Under the pieces are notes generated by a model that was given only the letters and a program-made list of their open reading frames with translations, had not been told where the DNA came from and did no database searches. From positions 3,100,001 through 3,164,000 of the forward strand of contig NZ_CP041696.1 of NCBI RefSeq assembly GCF_007362955.1: a stretch of 64,000 bases of DNA. The letters are read 5' to 3'. This document shows positions 8,980-19,486 of this stretch, one piece after another; position 1 is the first letter of the stretch, and every line of letters starts with the position of its first letter. The translations under genes and the position numbers were made by a program. Origin of the DNA: Lysinibacillus fusiformis (GTDB lineage: Bacteria > Bacillota > Bacilli > Bacillales_A > Planococcaceae).

Positions 8980-9933
8980 ATGACGAAAATTGCATTTATT
9001 TTTCCAGGCCAAGGCTCTCAAACAGTTGGCATGGGTCAAGAATTTGTAGAGAATACGGCAGAGAGTAAGGCGTTTTATGAAAATGCAGACAAAGCTCTAG
9101 GATTTGAACTCTCAAAGTTAATGCTAACGGGACCTGTAGAAGAATTGACGTTGACATACCATGCACAGCCTGCGCTATTAACGACAGGTGTGATGGTGGC
9201 AGAGAAATTGCGTGCAGCTGGCATTACGCCAGACTATGCAGCTGGTCATTCACTTGGCGAATATGGTGCATTAGTGATTGCAGGGGTGCTATCATTTGAG
9301 GACGCAGTAACAATTGTTCACAAACGTGGTTTATATATGAACGAAGCAGTGCCGGCAGGGCAAGGCGCAATGGCGGCTATTCTTGGCATGGAACTGAATG
9401 CATTACATGAAGTAACTGAAAAAGTAACAGCGGCAGGTGATGCAGTACAGGTAGCGAATGTTAACTGTCCCGGTCAAATTGTCATTTCTGGTACAAAGGA
9501 AGGTGTTGAAAAAGCATCTGTAGCAGCGAAAGAAGCGGGTGCTAAACGTGCGATACCTCTAGTAGTGAGTGGACCGTTCCACTCAGAATTAATGCGACCA
9601 TCATCAGAAAAATTACGTGCGACATTAGGTGGTATTGTCTTATCAGCTCCACAAATACCGGTAATCGGCAATGTTAGGGCGGATGAATTACAAGATGTAT
9701 CTGCAATTCAACATGAACTAGTGGAGCAAGTGTACAGCACAGTACAGTGGGAGGCATCTATTCGTGAAATGATTGCTAAGGGCGTTGATGTATTTATCGA
9801 ATGTGGGCCGGGCAAAGTTTTAAGTGGATTGGTAAAAAAAATAGATCGATCTGTAGCAACGTATTGTGTGTATGATGAATCATCATTGGAAGCACTATTA
9901 GAGGCGTCGAAGGAGTGGACAATCAATGCATAA
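8980..9933 (+). CDS. fabD: malonyl-CoA:ACP transacylase FabD
   Basis: Transfers malonyl from CoA to acyl carrier protein, supplying extender units for fatty acid synthesis. [12 protein letters not shown] lies at the N-terminus, the nucleophilic serine is in GHSLGEYGA (about residue 92) and the catalytic histidine in GPFHSELM (about 200). 317 residues, as in B. subtilis. An AAAGGGG site precedes it, and its last 8 bases overlap fabG. The malonyl-CoA it uses is also the FapR inducer. Confidence 0.96.
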   Translation: MTKIAFIFPGQGSQTVGMGQEFVENTAESKAFYENADKALGFELSKLMLTGPVEELTLTYHAQPALLTTGVMVAEKLRAAGITPDYAAGHSLGEYGALVIAGVLSFEDAVTIVHKRGLYMNEAVPAGQGAMAAILGMELNALHEVTEKVTAAGDAVQVANVNCPGQIVISGTKEGVEKASVAAKEAGAKRAIPLVVSGPFHSELMRPSSEKLRATLGGIVLSAPQIPVIGNVRADELQDVSAIQHELVEQVYSTVQWEASIREMIAKGVDVFIECGPGKVLSGLVKKIDRSVATYCVYDESSLEALLEASKEWTINA

Positions 9934-10672
9934 ATTACAAGGTAAGGTAGCGGTTGTAACTGGTGCTTCGCGAGGGATTGGACGTGCGATTGCGTTGAAG
10001 CTTGCTGAAGAAGGAGCTAAAATTGTCGTCAATTATAGTGGCTCTCAGGCAAAAGCTGAGGAAGTTGTTGCAACAATACAAGCGAATGGTGGTGAGGCGA
10101 TTGCTGTACAAGCAAGTGTCTCAAAAGTCGAAGAAGTGACGGCGTTAATGGATGCAGCCGTGAAAACATTTGGTTCACTCGATATTTTAGTCAATAATGC
10201 GGGCATTACACGTGATAATTTATTGATGCGTATGAAAGAAAACGAATGGGACGATGTTTTAGACACAAATTTAAAAGGTGTTTTCCTTTGTACAAAAGCG
10301 GTGACGCGTCAAATGATGAAACAACGTGCAGGTCGTATTATTAATATTTCATCCATTGTTGGTGTCGCAGGCAATGCTGGGCAGGCCAATTATGTAGCTG
10401 CCAAAGCAGGTGTTATTGGTTTGACAAAAACAACTGCTAAAGAATTGGCAACTCGCAATATATTAGTTAATGCGATTGCACCAGGTTTTATTGAAACAGA
10501 AATGACAGATCAGCTACCAGAAGATTTAAAACAAGGCATGCTTTCGCAAATTCCTTTAGCGAAGCTTGGTCAGCCAGAAGATATTGCTAAAGCCGTTATT
10601 TTTCTAGCTTCAGACGATACTAACTATATGACTGGTCAGACGTTACATATAGACGGCGGCATGGTGATGTAA
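9926..10672 (+). CDS. fabG: 3-oxoacyl-[acyl-carrier-protein] reductase FabG
   Basis: NADPH-dependent reductase of the fatty acid elongation cycle and a short-chain dehydrogenase. [12 protein letters not shown] near residue 12 binds the cofactor; NNAG follows at about 87; catalytic Ser lies in INISSIVG and Tyr/Lys in NYVAAKAG. 248 residues is standard. Start ATG 9926 lies within the end of fabD with a GAAGGAG site upstream, consistent with coupled translation in the FapR-controlled operon. Confidence 0.95.
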   Translation: MHKLQGKVAVVTGASRGIGRAIALKLAEEGAKIVVNYSGSQAKAEEVVATIQANGGEAIAVQASVSKVEEVTALMDAAVKTFGSLDILVNNAGITRDNLLMRMKENEWDDVLDTNLKGVFLCTKAVTRQMMKQRAGRIINISSIVGVAGNAGQANYVAAKAGVIGLTKTTAKELATRNILVNAIAPGFIETEMTDQLPEDLKQGMLSQIPLAKLGQPEDIAKAVIFLASDDTNYMTGQTLHIDGGMVM

Positions 10673-10682
10673 TAAGATGTAA

Positions 10683-10711
10683 TGGGCATAGAATTTGATT
10701 TTTTGTATAAT
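10683..10711 (+). promoter_or_regulatory. candidate promoter for acpP
   Basis: TGGGCA (10683-10688), 17-bp spacer, perfect TATAAT (10706-10711). It would add FapR-independent transcription of acpP, but the implied leader is very short (about 16 bases) and the -35 matches only 4 of 6. Confidence 0.4.
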
Positions 10712-10733
10712 CATGTGAGGGGAGGTGAAAGAT

Positions 10734-10970
10734 TTGACTACTGTATTAGAACGAGTAACAAAAGTAATCGTGGACCGTTTAGGTGTAGAAGAAAGCGAAG
10801 TAACACTTGAAGCTTCTTTCCGTGATGATTTAGGTGCTGACTCATTAGACGTAGTTGAGCTTGTTATGGAGCTTGAAGATGAATTCGATATGGAAATTTC
10901 TGATGAAGATGCTGAAAAAATCTCAACGGTTGGTACTGCAATTTCATACATCGAAAGTAAAATTAGCTAA
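10734..10970 (+). CDS. acpP: acyl carrier protein
   Basis: Carries growing acyl chains on a phosphopantetheine arm attached to the serine of [17 protein letters not shown] (about Ser36). I start at TTG 10734, giving a 78-residue protein beginning [19 protein letters not shown] is then 6 bases upstream. The frame from GTG 10725 would start inside that ribosome site. B. subtilis ACP is 77 residues with the same core. The abundance needed of ACP fits its possible extra promoter and the terminator downstream. Confidence 0.96.
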   Translation: MTTVLERVTKVIVDRLGVEESEVTLEASFRDDLGADSLDVVELVMELEDEFDMEISDEDAEKISTVGTAISYIESKIS

Positions 10971-11085
10971 TTTTGTATTAACTTTATTCGGCAGTAAGGA
11001 ACTCACTTCTATAAGTGCAGACCCAGTTATTAATCGATAAACTGTCAAAGCTAGCTGAATAAAATTAAGCCTCTGAGGCGAATTT

Positions 11086-11134
11086 AAAAGGGTACGTAAT
11101 GGTTCGTTTATCGAACTCAGGACGTGCCTTTTTT
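11086..11134 (+). terminator. terminator after acpP
   Basis: A two-part hairpin: outer arms AAAAGGGTACGT with ACGTGCCTTTT and an inner perfect stem GTTCG/CGAAC, ending in T6 (11129-11134). The remaining bases between acpP and rnc hold a small AT palindrome at the acpP stop and the rnc promoter. Confidence 0.75.
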
Positions 11135-11194
11135 CATTTTGTGAAACGATTTGCAAAAAAATTGCCAAAACATTGCATTTTTACGGAAATACTT

Positions 11195-11223
11195 TTGCAT
11201 AAACGCCTTGAAAAAGGTACACT
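11195..11223 (+). promoter_or_regulatory. candidate sigma-A promoter for rnc-smc-ftsY
   Basis: TTGCAT (11195-11200), 17-bp spacer, TACACT (11218-11223), 36 bases before rnc and after the acpP terminator. Confidence 0.55.
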
Positions 11224-11259
11224 AAGACGGTAGAAACTATTAGGAAGGCAGATTGTTCA

Positions 11260-12024
11260 ATGGCTATGAAAAGAAAAGGAACTATGCAGAAATCAGGCGT
11301 ACTTCCTGAGAAAGTACGCAATCAATTCGAGCTGTTACAGCATGAATTGAACATCACATTTTTAAATAAAAATTTATTGTATCAAGCATTCACGCATTCA
11401 TCTTATGTGAATGAGCATCGCCGTAAGTTGTTTACGGATAATGAGCGTCTTGAATTTTTAGGTGACGCTGTACTTGAACTATCTGTTTCTAAATACCTCT
11501 TTGAAAAATACCCACATATGAGCGAAGGCGAGTTAACGAAGCTCCGTGCGTCAATTGTTTGTGAGCCGTCACTTGTTATTTTTGCAAATGAATTAGGCTT
11601 TGGTCGCTTTGTGTTACTTGGAAAAGGTGAGGAATTAACAGGTGGTCGGGAACGCCCAGCGCTACTTGCAGATGTATTTGAATCATTTGTAGGAGCTCTT
11701 TATTTAGATCAGGATTTACAAACGGTCGTGACATTTTTAGAACGAATCGTGTTCCCAAAAGTAGAAATCGGTGCTTTTTCGCATGTGATGGATTTCAAGA
11801 GTCAGTTACAAGAAATGGTGCAACAAACGAATAACGGCCTTCTTCATTACGAAATTATCGATGAGAAGGGGCCTGCGCATAATCGGACATTTGTATCGAG
11901 CGTGTTACTAAATGGACAAGAGCTTGGTATTGGTCGAGGGAAATCAAAAAAAGAAGCCGAGCAGCAAGCTGCACAATGTGCTATGCATGCTATGCGTGCG
12001 CAGACTGCTAAAGAGGAGGCTTAA
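11260..12024 (+). CDS. rnc: ribonuclease III
   Basis: Cuts double-stranded RNA, maturing rRNA precursors and the SRP scRNA. The catalytic domain shows the RNase III signature [14 protein letters not shown] (about residues 61-74) and the downstream acidic residues in [14 protein letters not shown]; a C-terminal dsRNA-binding domain (about 170-247) ends with [14 protein letters not shown]. 254 residues, near B. subtilis (249). AGGAAGG is 11 bases before the ATG. smc follows 3 bases after the stop, the conserved rnc-smc-ftsY order. Confidence 0.96.
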   Translation: MAMKRKGTMQKSGVLPEKVRNQFELLQHELNITFLNKNLLYQAFTHSSYVNEHRRKLFTDNERLEFLGDAVLELSVSKYLFEKYPHMSEGELTKLRASIVCEPSLVIFANELGFGRFVLLGKGEELTGGRERPALLADVFESFVGALYLDQDLQTVVTFLERIVFPKVEIGAFSHVMDFKSQLQEMVQQTNNGLLHYEIIDEKGPAHNRTFVSSVLLNGQELGIGRGKSKKEAEQQAAQCAMHAMRAQTAKEEA

Positions 12025-12027
12025 TAG

Positions 12028-15000
12028 ATGTTCCTAAAACGACTGGAAGTGATTGGCTTTAAATCTTTCGCGGAGCGCATTGGTATTGATTTTGTACCAG
12101 GAGTTACTGCTGTTGTCGGACCAAATGGCAGCGGAAAAAGTAATGTGACCGATGCTATTCGTTGGGTACTCGGAGAGCAATCGGCAAAGTCGTTACGTGG
12201 AGCAAAAATGGAAGATGTTATTTTTGCTGGGAGTGACTCTCGAAAGCCACTGAACTTTGCAGAGGTAACGTTGATTTTAGATAATACTGATGAGCAAATT
12301 GCTTTTCCGTATACAGAAGTAAGCGTAACAAGACGCGTATACCGTTCAGGAGATAGTGAATATTTACTAAATAACCAGCAGTGTCGCCTGAAGGATATTA
12401 CGGACTTGTTTATGGACTCGGGACTTGGTAAAGAAGCTTTTTCAATTATTTCACAAGGCCGTGTCGACGAAATATTAAATAGCAGACCTGATGACCGTCG
12501 ATCAATTTTTGAAGAGGCGGCGGGTGTATTAAAGTATAAATTACGCAAGAAAAAAGCGGAGCATAAACTGGTTGAAACAGATGAGAACTTATACCGCGTA
12601 TTAGACATTTTGCATGAGTTAGATGGTCGTCTAGAGCCTTTAGCTATACAGGCCTCAAGCGCAAAAGATTATGTGCAAATGTCAACAGAGTTAAAGGATT
12701 TTGATATTGCGATTCTTGTGCACGATTTAAAAAATTGTGCACAATCTTTGCATGCTCTAAAAGAAGAATTTATACAACTATCTGAAACGGAACAAATACA
12801 AGCGAGTAATATTTTAGCTTTAGAGACAAAGTCAAATGACATTCGTAAGCATTTGAAAGGACTAGATGACTTATTAGACGTCTCTCAATCTGATCTTGTT
12901 GATGCGACAATGGAAGTAGAGCGTTGGGATGGTCGTAAAGCCTTGATGGCAGAAAAGCGTCAAAACACCTCTAACCAGCTATTACAGTTAAATACATCTT
13001 TACAAGAAGCGGAAGACGAAGTAGAGGCTCTGATTGTTCAAGAACTTGAAAAGAAAGAATTATTTACTGAAAAACAGCAAGAAGTATTAGCACTTAAGCA
13101 AGTCATTAAGCAATTGGAGCAATCGTTAAATCGTTCCGTCACAGAAATAGAGCAAGAAATAGAAGAACAAAAAAATCGTTATATTGATTCGTTGAACGAA
13201 GAAGCCACTGTCAAAAATGAATTGAAAAATATTGATCAACAACTAGTGCAACAAAAAGCAATGGCTGCCCGTATGACAGATCAAACGGATGAATTTGGCC
13301 AGGAGCTTGCACAAATTTTAGCTGAAAAACAAGCACTCACTGTTGCACATACTGCTACAACGAATGAGTTACAGCACAAGCTAGAGGGATTTGAAACGCT
13401 ACAGATACAACTCAAGAAAGTAAATACATCCTTTAATGACAAACAAGACATGCTTTATAAAGCGTACCAACACCAGCAACAATTGAAGGCTAGAAAAGAT
13501 ACGCTAGCCGAGCTAGAATCTGATTTCTCAGGATTCTTCCACGGAGTAAAGGAAGTATTGTTAGCGCGAGATAAGGGTGAGCTACAAGGAATTGAAGGCG
13601 CTGTCGCTGAATTAGTTCAGGTCAATAGTAAGTATACACAGGCGATTGAAACGGCATTAGGTGCAGCCTCTCAGCATATTGTGACAACGAATGAGCAACA
13701 TGCTCAGCAGGCTATTCATTGGTTAAAACAAAAAAGAGCGGGACGTGCGACATTTTTACCCAAAACAGTTATGAAGTCACGTAAAGTAAATCTGTCCGCT
13801 ATACAGCTCGCTACTGAGCATCCGGCTTTTGTACAAATGGCTGATGCACTCGTTACATTCGATGAAGAAAATCGTTCAATTGTCGAAAATCTGCTAGGTA
13901 ATGTACTTGTTGCAGCGAATTTAGAAGGAGCTAGCCAAATTGCCCGTTTATGTGGTTTTCGATACCGTGTAGTAACTCTAGAAGGCGATATTGTTAATGC
14001 GGGCGGTTCGTTAACCGGTGGTGCAGCGAAGCAACAATCTTCGCTCTTTACTCGAAAGGCGGAATTAGACGGCTTAATTGCAAAGTTAGAAGCATTAGTA
14101 ACTTCTATATATAGTGCTGAACAGGCTGTAACAGCTGAAAAAGACAATCTTGCGACATTGCGCGACACTGTTGAGAAGATGAAACTAGAAGGCGAGCAAT
14201 TGCGTAAAGATGAAATGCAACAGGCGAGTCGTATTCGAGAGTTAGAGGTTGTTGAAAAAAGCCTATCTGCACGGGTTTCCTTTGCATCTAATGAAACGCA
14301 GGATGTTAAAACACGTGAAGAAGCACTGTTAACACAAAAAGATGTAGCAACAGCACGTTTAACAGCACTGGCTACAGAGCTAATTGCGATTAATGAAACT
14401 GTTGAACAGCTAGGTAAAGTGAAGTTACAAAGCGAAACCGAAAAAGATGTTCTTCGTGAGCAATCTGCAGAGAAACGTTCGCAATTAGCCGTTATACAGG
14501 AGCAAATGTCTCAAGTCCAAATTGCAACTGCAGAGCTAGCCTTACAATTAAACAAGGCTCGTCAAAAAGTCGACAATATTTCTCAGGAAATAATCTGGCT
14601 TCAATCTGATGAATCGACAAAACTACTAAGTGATGAAGAAGTGGATGAGCAGGTCACTACATGGAAAACTAGACGTGATTCGTTACAGATCACGATTTCA
14701 CAGAAAAAAGAAGAAAAGGCAGCGCAACAACAAGAACTGACAACATTAGAAGAACAACTGAAGGAAATGCAACGTATACATAAAGGCTTCCTTGAAGCAA
14801 TACGTGCGAATGAATTAAAGCGGAATCGCGTAGAATTTGAAACAAATAATTTCAATGAACAGCTCGAAGAAAATTATCAGCTAACGTTTGAGGAAGCTGT
14901 GAATGAAGCCCTTACGATTGAGGATGAAGAGCATATGCGTCGTCGTGTCAAGCTGTTGAAAAAATCAATTGAAGAACTGGGGCCTGTAAACTTAAGTTCT

Positions 15001-15609
15001 ATTGAGGAATATGACCGTGTACTAGAACGTCATTCATTTTTAACTGAGCAACGTGAGGATTTACTAGCGGCACAGGAAACTTTGCATGAAGCCATTAAGG
15101 AAATGGATGAGGAAATGACACTGCGCTTTAGTGAGACATTTTATGCGATTCGGGAGCAATTCAAACTGGTATTCCGTGAACTATTTGGTGGAGGTCAGGC
15201 GGATTTAGTGTTGCTTGAGCCAGACAATATGCTTGAAACGGGTATTGAAATTGTAGCGCAACCACCAGGAAAAAAATTACAAAATTTAAGCCTTCTTTCT
15301 GGCGGTGAGCGCGCGCTTACAGCAATTGCCCTATTGTTCTCAATTTTAAATATTCGCCCAGTGCCTTTCTGTATTCTCGATGAAGTAGAAGCTGCGTTAG
15401 ATGAGGCTAATGTTGTTCGATATAGCGAATATTTGAAGAAATTTAGTCTAGATACACAATTCATTGTTATTACTCATCGTAAAGGTACAATGGAGGGGGC
15501 TGATGTACTGTATGGTATTACAATGCAAGAGTCAGGCGTATCAAAACTCGTTTCAGTAAAATTAGAAGATGAACCCGTTCTTGCGGAGCAAAGGAGCGAA
15601 CAAGCATGA
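12028..15609 (+). CDS. smc: chromosome segregation protein SMC
   Basis: Core ATPase of bacterial condensin, which with ScpA and ScpB extrudes and compacts DNA from the origin. The head is split: Walker A GPNGSGKSN at 31-39, ABC signature LSGGERALT from residue 1090 and Walker B ILDEVEAALD near 1117. Two long Gln/Glu/Lys-rich coiled coils flank a hinge at roughly 500-670 containing the glycine-rich GGSLTGGA region. 1193 residues is normal. ftsY overlaps the last 4 bases. Confidence 0.97.
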   Translation: MFLKRLEVIGFKSFAERIGIDFVPGVTAVVGPNGSGKSNVTDAIRWVLGEQSAKSLRGAKMEDVIFAGSDSRKPLNFAEVTLILDNTDEQIAFPYTEVSVTRRVYRSGDSEYLLNNQQCRLKDITDLFMDSGLGKEAFSIISQGRVDEILNSRPDDRRSIFEEAAGVLKYKLRKKKAEHKLVETDENLYRVLDILHELDGRLEPLAIQASSAKDYVQMSTELKDFDIAILVHDLKNCAQSLHALKEEFIQLSETEQIQASNILALETKSNDIRKHLKGLDDLLDVSQSDLVDATMEVERWDGRKALMAEKRQNTSNQLLQLNTSLQEAEDEVEALIVQELEKKELFTEKQQEVLALKQVIKQLEQSLNRSVTEIEQEIEEQKNRYIDSLNEEATVKNELKNIDQQLVQQKAMAARMTDQTDEFGQELAQILAEKQALTVAHTATTNELQHKLEGFETLQIQLKKVNTSFNDKQDMLYKAYQHQQQLKARKDTLAELESDFSGFFHGVKEVLLARDKGELQGIEGAVAELVQVNSKYTQAIETALGAASQHIVTTNEQHAQQAIHWLKQKRAGRATFLPKTVMKSRKVNLSAIQLATEHPAFVQMADALVTFDEENRSIVENLLGNVLVAANLEGASQIARLCGFRYRVVTLEGDIVNAGGSLTGGAAKQQSSLFTRKAELDGLIAKLEALVTSIYSAEQAVTAEKDNLATLRDTVEKMKLEGEQLRKDEMQQASRIRELEVVEKSLSARVSFASNETQDVKTREEALLTQKDVATARLTALATELIAINETVEQLGKVKLQSETEKDVLREQSAEKRSQLAVIQEQMSQVQIATAELALQLNKARQKVDNISQEIIWLQSDESTKLLSDEEVDEQVTTWKTRRDSLQITISQKKEEKAAQQQELTTLEEQLKEMQRIHKGFLEAIRANELKRNRVEFETNNFNEQLEENYQLTFEEAVNEALTIEDEEHMRRRVKLLKKSIEELGPVNLSSIEEYDRVLERHSFLTEQREDLLAAQETLHEAIKEMDEEMTLRFSETFYAIREQFKLVFRELFGGGQADLVLLEPDNMLETGIEIVAQPPGKKLQNLSLLSGGERALTAIALLFSILNIRPVPFCILDEVEAALDEANVVRYSEYLKKFSLDTQFIVITHRKGTMEGADVLYGITMQESGVSKLVSVKLEDEPVLAEQRSEQA

Positions 15610-16883
15610 GTTTTTTTAAACGAATAAAAGATAAGTTGATGGGAAATCCCGCTGAAGAAGAAAAGGTAGTAGATATTAACGAGGAAGATTCTACCGAACA
15701 GCAGCAACTTGAACTAACAGAACCTGCACAATTAGAAACAACTGTAGAAGAAGTAGTTGAAGTAGTTGAAGTGAAGTTAGAGGATGCGCCAGTAAGTGAG
15801 AACCCTATCGTGATGGAGACACCGGCTGTAAATGAAGAGCTAAAACAAGAAGAAGTGCAGGAAATTGCTATTGCAGACGAGCAACTTGTTGAAGAAACTG
15901 ATTTAGAGAAAAAACCATCAGCCTGGTCAATTACACAGAAATTTAAAGCTGGTCTTGAAAAAACGCGTAATTCATTTACTTCAAAAGTGAATGATTTAGT
16001 TGCTCGCTACAGAAAAGTGGATGAGGATTTCTTCGAGGAATTAGAAGATCTATTATTACAAGCTGATGTCGGCTTCGAAACTGTCATGGAGCTAATGGAT
16101 AAATTGCGCTTTGAAGTACAACGAAAAAATATTAAAGATACAAATGGCATTCAAACACTTATTTCTGAAAAGCTTGTGGAAATTTATGAGCAAGGCGAAG
16201 AAGATTTAATTGACCTAAATATGCAGCCTAAGGGTGACCTAACAGTTATTTTATTTGTAGGCGTGAACGGTGTAGGGAAAACGACAACGATTGGTAAACT
16301 TGCGCATCGTTTAAAATCAGCAGGTAAAAATGTAGTATTAGCTGCGGGAGATACTTTCCGTGCTGGTGCAATTGATCAATTACAAGTTTGGGGAGATCGC
16401 GTCGGTTGTGAAGTTATTAAACAATCTGAGGGCTCAGATCCAGCGGCCGTTATGTACGATGCAATTCGTGCTGCCAAAAATCGTAACGCAGACGTGTTAA
16501 TTTGTGATACAGCTGGTCGTTTGCAAAATAAAGTAAATTTAATGAATGAACTTGAAAAAGTACATCGCGTTATTGCGCGTGAAGTACCTAATGCACCACA
16601 TGAAGTATTATTAGCGCTTGATGCGACAACTGGTCAAAATGCACTCGTTCAGGCACAAACGTTTAAAGAAGCGACAAATGTGACAGGCATTGTATTAACA
16701 AAACTTGATGGTACTGCAAAGGGTGGCATCGTATTAGCCATTCGTAACAAATTACACATTCCAGTAAAATTTGTTGGACTGGGTGAAAAAATGGATGATT
16801 TACAACCATTTGATGCGGAACGCTATGTATATGGTTTATTTGCAGATGGATTAGATAAGGAATTACAAAATAACGAAGATTAA
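15606..16883 (+). CDS. ftsY: signal recognition particle receptor FtsY
   Basis: Membrane-associated GTPase that receives SRP-ribosome complexes at the membrane. A very acidic, low-complexity N-terminal part (about 15-105, rich in Glu/Val) precedes the N domain and the G domain with GVNGVGKTTTIGKLA (219-233), DTAGRLQNK and TKLDGTAKGG. At 425 residues it is clearly longer than B. subtilis FtsY (about 329); the extra length is all in the acidic part, as in E. coli FtsY. The partner Ffh is encoded 630 bases downstream. Confidence 0.96.
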   Translation: MSFFKRIKDKLMGNPAEEEKVVDINEEDSTEQQQLELTEPAQLETTVEEVVEVVEVKLEDAPVSENPIVMETPAVNEELKQEEVQEIAIADEQLVEETDLEKKPSAWSITQKFKAGLEKTRNSFTSKVNDLVARYRKVDEDFFEELEDLLLQADVGFETVMELMDKLRFEVQRKNIKDTNGIQTLISEKLVEIYEQGEEDLIDLNMQPKGDLTVILFVGVNGVGKTTTIGKLAHRLKSAGKNVVLAAGDTFRAGAIDQLQVWGDRVGCEVIKQSEGSDPAAVMYDAIRAAKNRNADVLICDTAGRLQNKVNLMNELEKVHRVIAREVPNAPHEVLLALDATTGQNALVQAQTFKEATNVTGIVLTKLDGTAKGGIVLAIRNKLHIPVKFVGLGEKMDDLQPFDAERYVYGLFADGLDKELQNNED

Positions 16884-17100
16884 TATTTGCGACAGTGCTA
16901 AATGTTTTTTGCGTGTAATGCGGCAAGTTGCCAACTAGCTGAGCTGTATTTGGAATCAGAAGAAATACGCATAGACGTAATTGATTGATGAGGCGCTCGT
17001 CTGTGAAAAGGTGAATTACATTGTTTAAAAGGGAAATACTAGCTAAAGGTGGGCATCATCTAATATCGGCTATATAATGCTTTTAGACAAGGAGATTACC

Positions 17101-17130
17101 TTGACACAGATGGGCGCTTTTCGTTATGAT
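17101..17130 (+). promoter_or_regulatory. sigma-A promoter for ylxM-ffh
   Basis: Consensus TTGACA (17101-17106), 18-bp spacer, TATGAT (17125-17130), 33 bases before ylxM. The 217 bases between ftsY and this promoter show no clear terminator or gene. Confidence 0.65.
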
Positions 17131-17163
17131 ACAGATGACTAACAACGGGGGGAGAAATATTCG

Positions 17164-17499
17164 ATGCTACTTGAAAAAACAACACGCATGAACTTTCTCT
17201 TCGACTTTTATCAAGCATTATTAACAGATAAGCAAAGAAGTTATATGGAACTTTATTATTTAGACGATAACTCGCTTGGGGAAATCGCTGAATCATACGG
17301 AGTTTCACGCCAAGCTGTTTATGATAATATTCGTCGAACAGAAGCGATGCTTGAAGAATATGAAGAAAAACTATGTTTACTTGAAAAATTTCAGCAACGC
17401 ACACAAATGCTAGCGCAGCTAACAGCAGGAATTACGGAAAAAAGCATGCCAGCTGAGGAACAGTTAACGCTTATTGAGCAATTGAAAGAATGGGATTAG
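17164..17499 (+). CDS. ylxM: YlxM, putative SRP-associated DNA-binding-like protein
   Basis: A 111-residue protein of the UPF0122/YlxM family, almost always encoded next to ffh. A sigma-region-4-like helix-turn-helix is visible ([21 protein letters not shown], about 39-59) followed by an acidic helix. In streptococci the homologue interacts with SRP components; its role elsewhere is uncertain. GGGGGGAG precedes the ATG and ffh follows 12 bases later, so both are made from the 17101 promoter. Confidence 0.9.
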   Translation: MLLEKTTRMNFLFDFYQALLTDKQRSYMELYYLDDNSLGEIAESYGVSRQAVYDNIRRTEAMLEEYEEKLCLLEKFQQRTQMLAQLTAGITEKSMPAEEQLTLIEQLKEWD

Positions 17500-17511
17500 G
17501 AGGCGAAAGCA

Positions 17512-18870
17512 GTGGCTTTTGAAGGATTAGCGGAACGACTCCAAGGGACGATCCAAAAGATTAAAGGCAAAGGGAAAGTATCGGAACAAGATGTCAAAGA
17601 AATGATGCGTGAAGTCCGATTTGCTTTAATCGAGGCGGACGTTAACTTAAAAGTAGTAAAAGAATTTGTTAAAAAAGTAAGTGAACGTGCTATCGGCGTG
17701 GATGTTATGCAAAGCTTAACTCCAGGTCAACAAGTTATCAAAATTGTTCAAGACGAATTAGCACAACTAATGGGTGGCGAACAAAGCCCGATTAAATTTA
17801 ATACTAAACCACCAACTGTTATTATGATGGTCGGCCTACAAGGTGCAGGTAAAACGACGACTTCTGGGAAATTAGCGAATGTTTTACGTAAGAAATATAA
17901 TCGTAAACCATTATTAGTTGCGGCTGACGTTTATCGTCCTGCGGCGGTGCAGCAATTACAAACATTAGGCAAGCAGTTATCGCTCCCTGTTTTTGCGCTA
18001 GGCACAGATGTATCTCCTGTAGAAATCGCACGTCAAGCATTAGAACTGGCAAAAGAAGAGCATCATGATGTTGTTATTATAGATACAGCTGGACGCTTGC
18101 ATATCGACGAAGATTTAATGCAAGAATTAAAGGATATTCGTGCGTTAAAAGAACCAGACGAAGTGTTCCTTGTTGTGGATGCTATGACAGGTCAAGATGC
18201 AGTAAATGTTGCAGAAAGCTTTAATGAGGCTGTGGGCATTACAGGCGTTGTCTTAACAAAGCTTGATGGTGATACTCGTGGTGGTGCAGCGTTATCGATT
18301 CGTTCAGTGACACAGAAACCGATTAAATTCGTCGGTATGGGTGAGAAAATGGATGCACTTGAGCCGTTCCATCCAGAGCGTATGGCGTCCCGTATTTTAG
18401 GTATGGGTGACGTTTTATCACTTATTGAAAAAGCACAAGCAAACGTTGACGAAGCAAAAGCGAAAGAACTAGAAGAAAAGTTCAAAACGCAAAGCTTCAC
18501 TTTAGATGATTTTGTCGAGCAGTTGCAACAAGTGAAGAAAATGGGACCACTCGATGAAATTTTAAAAATGTTACCGGGTGCGAACAAAATCAAAGGCTTG
18601 GATAATGTTAAAGTTGATGATAAGCAAATGGGTCACGTTGAGGCAATTATTTACTCGATGACACCTGCTGAAAAAACGAATCCAGAGATCATTAATGGTA
18701 GTCGTAAAAAACGAATTGCTCAAGGGTCTGGTACGTCGATTCAGGAGGTCAATCGTCTGTTGAAACAGTTCGATGAAATGAAAAAAATGATGAAGCAAAT
18801 GACAGGTATGGCAACAGGTAAAGGTAAGAAAAAAATGAAATTACCAGGCTTTGATTCATTATTTAAATAA
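17512..18870 (+). CDS. ffh: signal recognition particle protein Ffh
   Basis: SRP54 GTPase that binds signal peptides emerging from ribosomes and the SRP RNA. N domain (1-85), G domain with GLQGAGKTTTSGKLA (108-122), DTAGRLHIDED and TKLDGDTRGG, and a methionine-rich M domain (about 300-452) with SGTSIQEVNRLLKQF and MKKMMKQMTGM. Start is GTG 17512 behind TAGGAGGCG, giving MAFEGLAERLQ as in B. subtilis. 452 residues is standard. Confidence 0.97.
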   Translation: MAFEGLAERLQGTIQKIKGKGKVSEQDVKEMMREVRFALIEADVNLKVVKEFVKKVSERAIGVDVMQSLTPGQQVIKIVQDELAQLMGGEQSPIKFNTKPPTVIMMVGLQGAGKTTTSGKLANVLRKKYNRKPLLVAADVYRPAAVQQLQTLGKQLSLPVFALGTDVSPVEIARQALELAKEEHHDVVIIDTAGRLHIDEDLMQELKDIRALKEPDEVFLVVDAMTGQDAVNVAESFNEAVGITGVVLTKLDGDTRGGAALSIRSVTQKPIKFVGMGEKMDALEPFHPERMASRILGMGDVLSLIEKAQANVDEAKAKELEEKFKTQSFTLDDFVEQLQQVKKMGPLDEILKMLPGANKIKGLDNVKVDDKQMGHVEAIIYSMTPAEKTNPEIINGSRKKRIAQGSGTSIQEVNRLLKQFDEMKKMMKQMTGMATGKGKKKMKLPGFDSLFK

Positions 18871-18897
18871 TATTTTTTAGGTGTTAAGAAAAAACAC

Positions 18898-18926
18898 TTT
18901 ACAAACATCACAAACATTGATAATAT
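18898..18926 (+). promoter_or_regulatory. candidate sigma-A promoter for rpsP-khpA
   Basis: TTTACA (18898-18903), 17-bp spacer, TAATAT (18921-18926). It lies 39 bases before rpsP and gives ribosomal protein S16 its own strong start point. Confidence 0.6.
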
Positions 18927-18964
18927 ACTATCTTGTGTGAAACTTATTCGGAGGTGCTATTAAA

Positions 18965-19237
18965 ATGGCAGTTAAAATTCGCTTAAAACGTATGGGAGCT
19001 AAAAAATCTCCTTTCTATCGTATCGTAGTTGCTGATGCTCGTTCACCACGTGACGGTCGTCAAATCGAAACAGTTGGTACTTACAACCCGCTGACTCAAC
19101 CAGCTACTGTAAACATCGATGAAGAGAAAGCTCTTAAATGGTTAACTGACGGTGCAAAACCATCAGATACAGTACGTAACTTGTTCTCAGAACAAGGTAT
19201 CATGGAGAAATTCCATAACCAAAAATTCAGTAAATAA
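18965..19237 (+). CDS. rpsP: 30S ribosomal protein S16
   Basis: Small-subunit ribosomal protein needed for 30S assembly. The N-terminus [30 protein letters not shown] is the S16 hallmark, cut here into pieces at residues 3-32. 90 residues as in B. subtilis. CGGAGGTG is 8 bases before the ATG. khpA starts 16 bases after the stop. Confidence 0.97.
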   Translation: MAVKIRLKRMGAKKSPFYRIVVADARSPRDGRQIETVGTYNPLTQPATVNIDEEKALKWLTDGAKPSDTVRNLFSEQGIMEKFHNQKFSK

Positions 19238-19252
19238 TCGGGGGAGACGTCT

Positions 19253-19486
19253 TTGAAGCAGCTGATTGAAGCAATCGTTTTACCGTTGGTCGATTATCCA
19301 GAGGAAGTCCGTATTGAGACGGACGAAAATGCAAATCGAATTGTTTATAAACTTTTTGTTCATCCAGAGGATCGAGGGAAAGTCATAGGCAAACAGGGGC
19401 GGGTTGCCAAAGCGATTCGTACAATTGTTTATTCAGCAGCAGGTAGTCACCATCAAAAAAAGACTTACGTCGATATATTGGATTGA
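19253..19486 (+). CDS. khpA: KH-domain RNA-binding protein KhpA (YlqC)
   Basis: A 77-residue single-KH-domain RNA-binding protein; in streptococci and lactobacilli it pairs with KhpB/Jag and affects cell division and elongation. The RNA-gripping GxxG loop is GKQG within RGKVIGKQGRVAKAIR. Translation starts at TTG 19253 with GGGGGAG 7 bases upstream. It is cotranscribed with rpsP and followed by a terminator. Confidence 0.92.
   Translation: MKQLIEAIVLPLVDYPEEVRIETDENANRIVYKLFVHPEDRGKVIGKQGRVAKAIRTIVYSAAGSHHQKKTYVDILD

Noticed and set aside
12021-12608. 195-codon minus-strand ORF antisense to smc
   Set aside because: It is a shadow of the well-conserved SMC head coding sequence; Ser-rich mirror translation without family motifs or ribosome site.
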